From the NCBI GenBank assembly GCA_018269075.1, contig JAFDVJ010000057.1:27274-60687 (forward strand): a stretch of 33,414 bases of DNA. The letters run 5' to 3'. The position numbers and the translations under genes are program-made. This stretch comes from Acidobacteriota bacterium (GTDB lineage Bacteria > Acidobacteriota > Blastocatellia > Pyrinomonadales > Pyrinomonadaceae). The notes below the pieces were generated by a model. It searched no databases, was not told where the DNA came from, and worked only from the letters and a program-made list of their open reading frames with translations. The stretch's first letter is position 1, and the number at the start of each line of letters is the position of its first letter. Below are positions 17,260-24,872 of this stretch, piece after piece.

Positions 17260-19724
17260 TGGACGTCGAAAAATGGCACCAGATCGAGGAAATAGTCGTC
17301 GCCGCGCTCGACGTGCCGACCGCCGAGCGGGCGGATTTTCTCGACCGCCGCTGCGGTGACGATCCGGAGCTGCGGCGCGAGGCGGCGTCGTTTCTCGAAC
17401 ACCACGACGCCGGATTTCTGGAGCACGAAGATTTCGAAAAGCTGGTCGGGACGACTTTCGACGATTCGCAGTCGCCGTTTGTCGGCCGGCAGCTCGGCGC
17501 GTTCCGGATTCAAAGGGAAATCGGCGCGGGCGGGATGGGAACGGTGTTTTACGCGACGCGCGACGACGGCGAGTTTTCGCAGCGGGCGGCCGTCAAGATC
17601 GTCCGGATCGGCGTCGACACGGCCCGGATGCGCCGCCGTTTTCAGCAGGAGCGGCAGATTCTGGCGTCGCTCGAACATCCGAACATCGCGCGGCTCGTCG
17701 ACGGCGGGACGACCGCCGACGGCTGGCCGTACCTCGTGATGGAATACGTCGACGGCGTGCCGTTGACCGAGTTTTGCGCCGACCGGAATCTGCCGATCGG
17801 CGAGCGGCTCGAACTATTTCTGAGAATCTGCCGGGCGGTCGCCTTCGCGCATCAGAATCTGATCGTCCATCGCGATCTCAAACCGTCGAATATTCTCGTG
17901 ACGGCCGAGGGCGAGCCGAAGCTGCTCGATTTCGGGCTCGCCAAGCTGACCGACGAGAATTTTTCGCCCGACGAGACGCAGACCCAGACCGCTTTTCGCG
18001 CGCTGACGCCGGCCTACGCCTCGCCCGAGCAGCTCAAGGGCGAGCCGATCCGGACGTCTTCGGACATCTACAGCCTCGGCGTGATCTTTTACGAGCTGCT
18101 GACGGGCGACCGGCCGTTTCGCTTCGACGGCAAAAGCCTCGACGAGATCATCCGAACCGTCGCCGAGGCCGAACCGCCCGCGCCGTCCGCGCTGACGAAT
18201 TCAGGAGCCCGCAGCCCGAAGCTCAACGCCGATCTCGACAACATCGCGCTGACCGCGCTCCGCAAGGAGCCGAACCGCCGGTATGCTTCGGTCGAGGCCT
18301 TTGCCGACGACGTCGAGCGTTATCTGAAAGGCCTGCCGGTCGCGGCGCGGCCGAACACCTTCGCTTACCGGACGGGCAAATTCGTCAGGCGCCACAAACT
18401 CGGCGTCGTCGCCGCGAGCCTGATCTTTCTGAGCCTGATCGGCGCGACGGTTTTCAGTCTCGCGCAGGCGCGCGCCGTCCGCCGCGAACAGGAAAAGACC
18501 GAAACGATCAATAAATTTTTAAGACAGACGCTCCAGTATTCAAACCCGGTTCTCAGCGATCTGAAAAAGAACGGACAGGAGACGACCGTCAACGAAATCC
18601 TCGACGAGGCTGCGCGGCGGCTCGACAGCGGCGAATTCGACGCGCAGCCCGAGGTCAAGGCCGAGCTCGAACTCACCGTCGCCGCGACTTATTACGGGCA
18701 GGGCAAATATCCGCTCGCGCGAAAATATATGGAGCAGTATGTGATCCTGCTCCGCAGCCTCTACGCCGAGGACGATCCGAAAATGATCGCCGGCTCGATG
18801 GATTGGGCCGGTCTTTTGTTCGACCGCAACGAATTCGCCGAGGCCGAGAAAACTTTCCGTAAATTTCTGCCGCTCGCCCGCCGGGAATTCGAAAACGGCC
18901 GGATCGGCGGCGAAGTCCTCGTCAACGGGCTCAATAATTTCGCCTATCTGCGGCGGACGCAGGGCGATTCCCGCGAGGCCGAAATGCTTTTTCGCGAGAC
19001 GCTCGAATTGATCCCGCGGCTTTCCGAGCCGGCGCGGCGCAGCGTCTCGACGACGCGCTCGACGCTCGCTTCGACGCTCGCCGATCAGGGCCGTTTCGAC
19101 GAGGCGCTCGCGACCGCCCGCGAGGCCGTCGAAGAATACCGCGCGCGCGGCGAAGCGACGATCGGAAACAACGGCTTTTCGCTGACCGTGCTCGGCGGTT
19201 TTCTGGTCGAAAAAGGCGATTACGCGGAGGCCGCCGCGGTTCTGACGGAAGGCGAAGCGATCATCCGCAAAACGTTTTCCCCGACCTCGCTCTGGCTCGG
19301 CGACAACCTGCGCAATCAGGCATTGCTGCTTTACAATCAGGGGAAATACCCGGAAGCGATCGCGCGGGCCGACGAAACGCTGAAGATCTACGAGGAGGGG
19401 TTCGGCAAGCATTACGATCAATACCCGACCGCGCTGATCGCCAAGGGCCTGAGCCTCGCGAAATCGGGACGCCCGGACGAAGGCGAGAAGCTGCTCCGCG
19501 AAGCCGTCAAAATCCGCGTCGAAACGCTGCCGGCGGATCATTTCTGGGTCGCGCTCGCAAAAAGCGCGCTCGGCGAATGCCTGACGCTCGAGAAAAAATA
19601 CGACGAGGCCGAACCTCTTTTGAAGGAAAGCTTTGACACGCTGCAAAACACGCAGGGCGCAGCCAACCCGCGCACGCTCCTCGCGCAGTCGCGCCTCGCC
19701 GCCTTTTACGAAAAACGGCGCTGA
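17259..19724 (+). CDS. Membrane Ser/Thr protein kinase with C-terminal TPR-like region, module 2 (821 aa)
   Basis: Same layout as the kinase at 5799-8363. A short helical lead occupies residues 1-60. The kinase domain is about 80-360, with glycine loop GAGGMG at 89-94, K113, HRDLKPSN at 204-211 (D206), DFG 224-226 and SPE 255-257, so all catalytic residues are present. One transmembrane helix is at about 381-400 (LGVVAASLIFLSLIGATVFS). The C-terminal 420 residues are helical with TPR-like pairs (YPLARKYMEQYVILLRSLY, YPEAIARADETLKIYEEG). Kinase domains of the two modules are far more alike than the tails, which suggests different signals feeding a common output. It is translationally coupled to the sigma gene. 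Confidence 0.95.
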   Translation: MDVEKWHQIEEIVVAALDVPTAERADFLDRRCGDDPELRREAASFLEHHDAGFLEHEDFEKLVGTTFDDSQSPFVGRQLGAFRIQREIGAGGMGTVFYATRDDGEFSQRAAVKIVRIGVDTARMRRRFQQERQILASLEHPNIARLVDGGTTADGWPYLVMEYVDGVPLTEFCADRNLPIGERLELFLRICRAVAFAHQNLIVHRDLKPSNILVTAEGEPKLLDFGLAKLTDENFSPDETQTQTAFRALTPAYASPEQLKGEPIRTSSDIYSLGVIFYELLTGDRPFRFDGKSLDEIIRTVAEAEPPAPSALTNSGARSPKLNADLDNIALTALRKEPNRRYASVEAFADDVERYLKGLPVAARPNTFAYRTGKFVRRHKLGVVAASLIFLSLIGATVFSLAQARAVRREQEKTETINKFLRQTLQYSNPVLSDLKKNGQETTVNEILDEAARRLDSGEFDAQPEVKAELELTVAATYYGQGKYPLARKYMEQYVILLRSLYAEDDPKMIAGSMDWAGLLFDRNEFAEAEKTFRKFLPLARREFENGRIGGEVLVNGLNNFAYLRRTQGDSREAEMLFRETLELIPRLSEPARRSVSTTRSTLASTLADQGRFDEALATAREAVEEYRARGEATIGNNGFSLTVLGGFLVEKGDYAEAAAVLTEGEAIIRKTFSPTSLWLGDNLRNQALLLYNQGKYPEAIARADETLKIYEEGFGKHYDQYPTALIAKGLSLAKSGRPDEGEKLLREAVKIRVETLPADHFWVALAKSALGECLTLEKKYDEAEPLLKESFDTLQNTQGAANPRTLLAQSRLAAFYEKRR

Positions 19725-19892
19725 CGTGCTTTCGATTGAATCAGATTTTTAGTGTTTTTGGTGTTTTTAGTGAATCCAAAACAACCGTTCGCCGGCGGGA
19801 AACGGACGGCCGGCTGCGAACCAGCCGTCGTCGCCGCCGAAAACGTGCAGCAAAAAGACCTCGAATCACATAAAACGACAATCATTGAAAAC

Positions 19893-19922
19893 GAACCGCT
19901 CCGGGCGAGCCCGGAGCGGTTC
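19893..19922 (-). terminator. Strong hairpin after the S9 peptidase gene
   Basis: A 14-bp perfect stem (GAACCGCTCCGGGC paired with its complement, 2-base centre) sits 18 bases past the stop of the minus-strand gene at 19940. On the minus strand it is followed by GTTTTC, a short U stretch. The 210-base gap 19725-19939 otherwise shows only a GTTTTTAGTG-type repetitive bit near 19750 and no credible gene. Confidence 0.65.
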
Positions 19923-19939
19923 GCCGAAATCCTCCCGGC

Positions 19940-22357
19940 CTAACGCGGTTTCGCGTTTTTGACGTACTTGTCGAACCAGTTGATCATCTCGTAGAGAACG
20001 TGTTCGGTCGATTCCTTGGCCGCGTAGCCGTGGGCTTCGAGCGGCAGCATCACGAGCCGCGCCGTGCCGCCGTTGCCCTGCAGCGCGGCGAACAGGCGTT
20101 CGGACTGGATCGGGAACGTGCCCTGATTATTGTCCGCCTCGCCGTGGATCATCAGCAGCGGTTCGTTGATCTTGTCGGCGAAAAAGAACGGCGAGACGTT
20201 TTCGTAGAGCTCTTTCGCCTCCCAGAACGTGCGCCGCTCGGATTGAAAGCCGAACGGCGTCAGCGTCCGGTTGTAGGCGCCCGAACGCGCGATGCCGGCG
20301 CGGAAGATGTCCGAATGCGCGAGCAGATTGGCCGTCATAAACGCGCCGTAGGAATGGCCGCCGACGCCGACGCGGTCGCGGTCGGTGACGCCCATCTCGA
20401 CCGCCTTGTCGACGGCCGCCTGCGCCGAATCGACGATCTGCTTGATGAACGTGTCGTTGACGGTCAGCGGGTCGCCGACGATCGGCATCGTCGTGTCGTC
20501 GAGGACGGCGTAGCCTTCGAGCAGGAAAAACAGGTGCGAATACGAGCCGATCTGCGTGAACCGGTTGGTCGAACCCGAAACCTGTCCGGCCGTCGCCGCG
20601 TCGGTGAATTCGAGCGGGTAGGCCCAGACGACGGTCGGGAGCCGCGTGCCTTCCTTGTAGCCCGGCGGCAGATAGAGCGTGAACGAGAGATCGACGCCGT
20701 CGGCGCGTTTGTATTTGACGAGCTTTTTGGTGATGCCGCGAAGCTGCGGCGCCGGATCGGTGAAATCGGTCAGCTTTTTCGCCGTGCCCGTGCAGTCGGC
20801 GCCGGCCGGGCAGGAGTAGCTGTTGAGAAAGAGATTCGGCGGGTCGACGGGCGTTTCGCGGCGCGTGATGAAGGTTTCGCCGTTATCGCTCGTCAGCGCG
20901 ACGAAGCTTTCGTAGGCGTCCTTGCCCGACCGGAAGATCTCCTGCATCGAGAGATCCTTGAGGTTCATCCTTCGCAGAAACGGCCGGTCGCCGTCGGGCG
21001 ACGCGCCGGGGCCGGTCAGAAAGATCGAATCGCCGCTCTGCTGGATGACGCCGTAGCCGTTCGGCAGCCGTTTCGTGACCGGCTGGCCGAGGCTGTTGTA
21101 GCGGTCGTTGACATTGAGATCCGAGAGCATTTTCGGCGCGCCCGGATTGCGGTAATCGACGGCGAAAATCCGCCGGTGATCGTTGTCGCGGTTGTAGTCG
21201 TAAAAGAGCATCAGACCGTCTTTCTCGCCGAAAATGCGGCCCTGATAGCGCTGTTCGACCTTGGCGACTTCCTTCGGCGCGCCGGTGAACGGGGCGCTGA
21301 TCATCAGCAGCTTGTCGCGGACGGCCGCTTTTTTGCGCGGGTCGCCGCCGTCCTGCGCGTCGGCCCACATCAGCGTCGCCGGTTCGGTCGGCACCCAGCC
21401 ATAGCTCCGCGGGCCCGTCGGCACGCCCTGCACCGGCAGATTGTCGGTCAGCGGGAGGCTCGCGACCTTGTACTGGAGCTTGCCGTCGAGATTCCAGACC
21501 TCGACCTCCTTCGGAAAGCGGTTGTACGGGAAAAGATACGAGAACGGCCGTTTGATGCGCGCCGTCAGGACGAACTTGCCGTCGGGCGAGACGTCCATCG
21601 TGTCGAAGATCGCCGGTTCGCCGACCGGTTTGATCTTGCCGTCGGTCGTCACGACGGCGAGCTGCGACGTCGCGTAATATTCGAACAGATTCTCGTCGTT
21701 GGGCGATTTCAGCAGGTCCTGAAAGGTCTGGACCGCGCCGCGTTTGCCGGCCGTTTCCTGAATGTTCGGCGAGGTCGGCACGAGATTCTGATATTGCGGC
21801 GCGGGCCCGCGTTCGTCGGGGACGAGGTTGACGAGCAGCGATTTCTGGTCGGGCATCCAGTCGAAACCGCCGAAGGCCGTGTTGACGCGGACGTTTTTGA
21901 GCATTTTGGCCTTGCCGTTCGCGGTATCGACGATCCAGAGCTGGATGCCTTCGGGCGTGACGATGCCGACGGCGACGTATTTGCCGTCGGCGCTCCAGAC
22001 CGGATCGATGATCTGGCTGTTCGGCGGCAGCGCGACCGAGGTTTCCCGCCCGTCGGCGATCGTTTTGAGCCGCATTCCGACGAAATACGGCTGGCGGTGC
22101 TGGCCGTTGGTGTTCGGATTGATCCGCAGCCCGGCGATCCGCAGCATCGGCTGGGCGAGTTCCGCGATCGGCGGATAACGGAGCGGTTCGAAAAGCGCGA
22201 TCTTATCCTTCGCGGGCGAAACTGACGACACCGGAATCGCCGGCGCGTTCAAAACGTCTTCGATCTCTTTCGGCGGTTTCTGATACTGCGCGAAGACGTT
22301 GGCGCAAACCAGCAAACCGATCGCCAAAGCGACGGTCGGGGAAAATAATTTTTTCAT
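19940..22357 (-). CDS. Exported S9-family serine peptidase, glutamyl endopeptidase (S9D/CGEP) type (805 aa)
   Basis: Cleaves peptides with a serine triad. The start at 22357 is chosen because GGAGAAACACG precedes it and it opens with a signal peptide (MKKLFSPTVALAIGLLVCANVFAQ); the open frame runs on to 22489 but through repetitive DNA. The N-terminal half is a beta-propeller-like segment with WSADGKYVAV and DWMPDQKSLLV repeats. The C-terminal half is an alpha/beta hydrolase with nucleophile S669 in GGHSYGAFMTANLLAHS, D742 in HGEADNNQ and H776 in EAHGYAA. The GGHSYGAFMTANLLAH block and the preceding PIVGDPLTVNDTF fit the plant chloroplast glutamyl endopeptidase branch rather than classical prolyl oligopeptidase. 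Likely periplasmic. Preference for acidic residues is from the family and not shown here. Confidence 0.93.
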   Translation of the reverse strand: MKKLFSPTVALAIGLLVCANVFAQYQKPPKEIEDVLNAPAIPVSSVSPAKDKIALFEPLRYPPIAELAQPMLRIAGLRINPNTNGQHRQPYFVGMRLKTIADGRETSVALPPNSQIIDPVWSADGKYVAVGIVTPEGIQLWIVDTANGKAKMLKNVRVNTAFGGFDWMPDQKSLLVNLVPDERGPAPQYQNLVPTSPNIQETAGKRGAVQTFQDLLKSPNDENLFEYYATSQLAVVTTDGKIKPVGEPAIFDTMDVSPDGKFVLTARIKRPFSYLFPYNRFPKEVEVWNLDGKLQYKVASLPLTDNLPVQGVPTGPRSYGWVPTEPATLMWADAQDGGDPRKKAAVRDKLLMISAPFTGAPKEVAKVEQRYQGRIFGEKDGLMLFYDYNRDNDHRRIFAVDYRNPGAPKMLSDLNVNDRYNSLGQPVTKRLPNGYGVIQQSGDSIFLTGPGASPDGDRPFLRRMNLKDLSMQEIFRSGKDAYESFVALTSDNGETFITRRETPVDPPNLFLNSYSCPAGADCTGTAKKLTDFTDPAPQLRGITKKLVKYKRADGVDLSFTLYLPPGYKEGTRLPTVVWAYPLEFTDAATAGQVSGSTNRFTQIGSYSHLFFLLEGYAVLDDTTMPIVGDPLTVNDTFIKQIVDSAQAAVDKAVEMGVTDRDRVGVGGHSYGAFMTANLLAHSDIFRAGIARSGAYNRTLTPFGFQSERRTFWEAKELYENVSPFFFADKINEPLLMIHGEADNNQGTFPIQSERLFAALQGNGGTARLVMLPLEAHGYAAKESTEHVLYEMINWFDKYVKNAKPR

Positions 22358-22377
22358 CGTGTTTCTCCAGTAAAAGG

Positions 22378-22412
22378 GATTTCGGATTTCGGATTTCGGA
22401 TTTCGGATTGGT
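22378..22412. repeat. Left arm of a perfect 35-bp inverted repeat (4.x heptamers)
   Basis: Four tandem GATTTCG units followed by GATTGGT. The exact reverse complement is at 22568-22602. It lies 21 bases upstream of the S9 peptidase start codon. Confidence 0.95.
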
Positions 22413-22567
22413 CTGTCGGGCAGCCGTTCCGCCGAAATTGGAAATCTTCGTCCAAAGCAATTTGTTTCTTTATTAAGCCGTCCGGCCAATGGCCGAAACT
22501 TCCGTCCCCGGACCGGTTCGTTACTTTTTCAAACCATTAAGTTTAAGCTCCGAATCATCGAATCGAA

Positions 22568-22602
22568 ACCAATCCGAAATCCGAAATCCGAAATCCGAAA
22601 TC
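22568..22602. repeat. Right arm of the perfect 35-bp inverted repeat
   Basis: ACCAATC followed by four CGAAATC units, the exact reverse complement of 22378-22412. It ends 5 bases before the stop codon of the gene at 22607. The 155 bases between the arms (22413-22567) hold no gene and must include the promoter of the peptidase gene if it is transcribed alone. Confidence 0.95.
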
Positions 22603-22606
22603 GGCA

Positions 22607-22990
22607 TCATTCTATCTCGATCGTCAGCCGGAACGCGGCCGATTCCCGGCGGCGGGCGGCGGCGCGCGGCAGCAGCACGCGGACGAGATAGGTGCCGGTC
22701 GAGGCGATCTCGTCGTTCCAGGTCGTCCCGCCCGAGTTCAGATTTTCGCCGGCCGGGTTGCGGACGACGATCTCGAGCGAAGCGTTTTTCGAGCTCAGCC
22801 GGACCGAAAGCTGCTGGCCCGGTTTGGCGCTGAACGTGTAATCGCGATAGGCGTAGCCCTTGATCGTCCCGCTCAAGGTCGCGCTCGTCGCGCCCCTCGC
22901 GAACCGGACGCGCGTCTTGCTCTGCGCCGCCGAATCGTGCGAAAAAACCAGAATCAGGAATAAAAGCGACAGGATCGAAAATAGTTTCAT
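22607..22990 (-). CDS. Small exported protein, PliG-like (g-type lysozyme inhibitor-like) (127 aa)
   Basis: A signal peptide covers residues 1-22 (LFSILSLLFLILVFS, then SAAQ). The mature part of about 105 residues has the pattern RFARGATSATLSGTIKGYAY, RDYTFSAKPGQQLSV, and STGTYLVRVLLPRAAARR followed by ESAAFRLTIEI. This is very close to what I know of PliG periplasmic inhibitors of goose-type lysozyme (GATSATV-x-G-x-IKGY, GQTLSV, GDYTIRVYLMR-x-AARRNE). It may protect peptidoglycan from host or competitor lysozyme, or the same beta-sandwich may serve another binding role. The start codon has no clear ribosome-binding site; an AGTCTTG-type heptamer pair lies just upstream (22998-23010). Confidence 0.75.
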   Translation of the reverse strand: MKLFSILSLLFLILVFSHDSAAQSKTRVRFARGATSATLSGTIKGYAYRDYTFSAKPGQQLSVRLSSKNASLEIVVRNPAGENLNSGGTTWNDEIASTGTYLVRVLLPRAAARRRESAAFRLTIEIE

Positions 22991-23046
22991 CGGTTTGGTC
23001 TTGAGTCTTAAAATTTATGTTCTTTGAAAAATAAATGCCGTATTCA

Positions 23047-23245
23047 GCCATCGGAGATGGCGACAGCGTAAAGCCCCGGGTGATAACCCGGGGTTCGTTC
23101 GCAGAATGATTCCAAGCTGTCGAAGACAGCGACAGAAAACGAATGCGCCGCGCCGCTCTGTCGCCCGTTTCACGGGCTCGGATCATTGTTGCAGCCTGAC
23201 CACGGGTTGCACCCGTGGCTATTATCTGTCGCCCGTTTCACGGGC
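23047..23245. repeat. Cluster of six short palindromes (REP-like)
   Basis: Hairpins stand at 23047-23061 (GCCATC-GGA-GATGGC), 23072-23095 (CCCCGGG-TGATAA-CCCGGGG), 23116-23130 (GCTGTC-GAA-GACAGC), 23163-23177 and 23231-23245 (both GCCCGT-TTC-ACGGGC) and 23200-23218 (CCACGGGT-TGC-ACCCGTGG). Five of the six have a 3-base loop. Those at 23047 and 23116 are followed by GACAG; those at 23163 and 23231 are preceded by CTGTC, so the units are arranged in both orientations. This explains most of the 385-base gap 22991-23375; no gene is seen in it. Confidence 0.85.
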
Positions 23246-23288
23246 TTTTAAGGAATATTTTTTTTACGACTTTTTTTTCAAAGATCAT

Positions 23289-23310
23289 AAGTCGTAAGTC
23301 TTGAGTCTTG
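23289..23310. repeat. Heptamer array AAGTCGT-AAGTCTT-GAGTCTT-G
   Basis: Three 7-base units. The same AAGTCTT/GAGTCTT unit recurs at 22998-23010 and at 33391-33411. Confidence 0.8.
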
Positions 23311-23343
23311 TTTCTTAGATCGAAATCTTTATCGGAATCCGCT

Positions 23344-23378
23344 GACTCTCGACTCTCAACTCTCGACTCTCGACTCTA
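23344..23378. repeat. Heptamer array of five GACTCTC units
   Basis: Units are GACTCTC, GACTCTC, AACTCTC, GACTCTC, GACTCTA. The last three bases of the array are the stop codon (TAG on the minus strand) of the gene at 23376-23783, so the array begins exactly where that gene ends. Confidence 0.85.
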
Positions 23379-23783
23379 TTTCAAAAGTATTCGCAACGTG
23401 AACTTCACCGGCTTGTCGCCGTCGCGCGATTCGGCCGGCAATTGCAGCCGGAGCGTGTAGTCGCCGGGCAGCGGCAGAATGTCCATCAGATCGGTCAGCG
23501 GACCGTAATTGACCGAATCGCGGTCGTAAAAAAGTTTGCCGTCGGGCCGGTAGAGCACGAATTTCGGATAGTCGGCGGCGGCGTCGGTGTGGTCGATCCA
23601 GATCTCGGTGTCGGCGTTGCGGCCGACGCGAAAGACGTATTCGAGCACCTGCGAGCCGCTGATCACGGCCGTCAATTCGGCGTATTTCTTTTTGAAAACG
23701 AGTCGTTTCTTCGTTTGCGCGCGGGCGTCGGCCGTCCAGAACAAAACGACGCCGAGCGTCAGCAGCGCGATCCATCTGATCAT
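23376..23783 (-). CDS. Small exported beta-sandwich protein, distant relative of the PliG-like neighbour (135 aa)
   Basis: A signal peptide covers residues 1-22 (WIALLTLGVVLFWTADARAQ). The mature part has the same order of elements as the protein at 22607-22990: an R-x-x-F strand, an xISG segment, Y-x-F-x-V, a P-x-G turn, then LPLPGDYTLRLQLP and FTLRILLK at the end. Identity is low, so I call it a probable distant paralogue of unknown ligand. Its start overlaps the stop of the beta-lactamase-fold gene by 4 bases (ATGA at 23780-23783), so it is translationally coupled to it and probably works in the same envelope process. Confidence 0.75.
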   Translation of the reverse strand: MIRWIALLTLGVVLFWTADARAQTKKRLVFKKKYAELTAVISGSQVLEYVFRVGRNADTEIWIDHTDAAADYPKFVLYRPDGKLFYDRDSVNYGPLTDLMDILPLPGDYTLRLQLPAESRDGDKPVKFTLRILLK

Positions 23784-24784
23784 TTGATTTTCCCCATCTC
23801 ATCGAGAATTTTTCCGGCGACCGACGGGATGATGCCGCGTTCATTCGCGAAATTTTCGGTAAACACGACGAGCACGAATTTCAGTCCGCCGGGCGTTTCG
23901 AGATAGGCGGCGTCGTGACGCGTCGAGCTCGTCCAGCCGGCCTTCGACCAGAGCCGCGCGTCCGTCATCTTCCGGTCGATCAGCGCGATGCCCGTAAAAC
24001 CGTGCGCCTGATCGTCCGGGTCGTTCGTCTGACCGCTGAAATCGCGTTTCAGCAGATCCATCATAATCTTCGTCCGTTCGGGCGTGTTCGTCCGGCCGAG
24101 GACGATTTCCGACAACAGCCGGGCGGTCGCGTCGGTCGTCAGCTTGTTGCGGTTTTCGCCCTTGTAGTTGCGAAACTGCTGCTCGATGCCGTAGGCGTCC
24201 TCGCAGAAGGTCTTCTGGTTGACGTTGATGTTCGCGTAACCCTGCGCGGCGTAGAAACGGTTGACGGCGTTGCGTTTATAGGCCCATTTCTCGAATTCGT
24301 CCGGCGGCAGCTCGGCGCCGCTCGACGTGCCGGTCAAAACGTCGAGAATATACTGCGTCGCCTCGTTCGACGAGACGACGATCATATCTTTAAGGCCGCG
24401 TTCGAGCTCCGGCGTCATCCTGACCCGGCCGTCTTCGAGCCAGCGCTCGAGCGCGTTCATATAAAACAGCTTGACGACCGACGCCGGATAGATCTTTTCC
24501 GCGCCGCGGACGCTCGCCGATTTTAGATCGTTCGGGTCGCGCAGGTCGATCAGCGTCGCGGCGACGTTTTCGGGTTTGAGGTTTTGGCCTTTGAACTTTT
24601 CGAGCGTTTCGTTAACGGCCGCTTCGAGAAGGCTTTGCAGCGCGGGCGACGGTTTGGCGGCGAGCGGGCGATAACCCGCCGGAATCTTAATTTCGTCCGT
24701 CTTTGTGGTTTTTTGAGCGTTAACCGCCTTTCCGAACAGACCGAAAGCGGCTAAACTGACAACTGCGGCAATCAATATTTTCAT
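23780..24784 (-). CDS. Exported class A beta-lactamase-fold serine hydrolase (334 aa)
   Basis: The start at 24784 has an AGAGGAAA site 5 bases upstream and opens with a signal peptide (KILIAAVVSLAAFGLFGKAVNAQ); the longer open frame to 24949 has no such signal. The serine hydrolase motifs are S-x-x-K at 102-105 (PASVVKLF), S-x-N at 138-140 (VVSSNEA) and a K-A-G triad at 281-283 (WSKAGWTSS) in place of the usual KTG. The Pfam beta-lactamase2 family fits. The region that should hold the E166-type deacylating glutamate (about 195-225) is hard to align. A true beta-lactamase, a peptidoglycan-acting hydrolase or another serine hydrolase are all possible. It is followed at once by the small protein at 23376-23783. 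Confidence 0.85.
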   Translation of the reverse strand: MKILIAAVVSLAAFGLFGKAVNAQKTTKTDEIKIPAGYRPLAAKPSPALQSLLEAAVNETLEKFKGQNLKPENVAATLIDLRDPNDLKSASVRGAEKIYPASVVKLFYMNALERWLEDGRVRMTPELERGLKDMIVVSSNEATQYILDVLTGTSSGAELPPDEFEKWAYKRNAVNRFYAAQGYANINVNQKTFCEDAYGIEQQFRNYKGENRNKLTTDATARLLSEIVLGRTNTPERTKIMMDLLKRDFSGQTNDPDDQAHGFTGIALIDRKMTDARLWSKAGWTSSTRHDAAYLETPGGLKFVLVVFTENFANERGIIPSVAGKILDEMGKIK

Positions 24785-24872
24785 CCGAATTTCCTCTGTA
24801 AGTCTTTGCGGAAAGTGTATTTTAAGAGTATAAACGAAAAACGGATTCGAATGAAAGCGAAAATAAATCAAA

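Noticed and set aside
19752..19943. 63-codon frame after the second kinase
   Set aside because: It runs through repetitive GTTTTTAG sequence and the terminator hairpin at 19893-19922, and has no ribosome-binding site.
20000..22225. 741-codon open frame on the plus strand opposite the S9 peptidase
   Set aside because: The peptidase has a full catalytic triad and signal peptide; the opposite frame is Arg-rich shadow sequence without any recognisable domain.
22358..22489. Longer N-terminus of the S9 peptidase (start at 22489)
   Set aside because: The extension is translated heptamer repeat and lacks a ribosome-binding site; the start at 22357 has both a site and a signal peptide.
23106..23297. 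63-codon plus-strand frame in the palindrome cluster
   Set aside because: It is a translation of the REP-like palindromes themselves (the TTGCTRGYYLSPVSRA-type string), a known kind of spurious protein.
22998..23378. Heptamer arrays as CRISPR or telomere-like sequence
   Set aside because: Units are only 7 bases, too few and without spacers.
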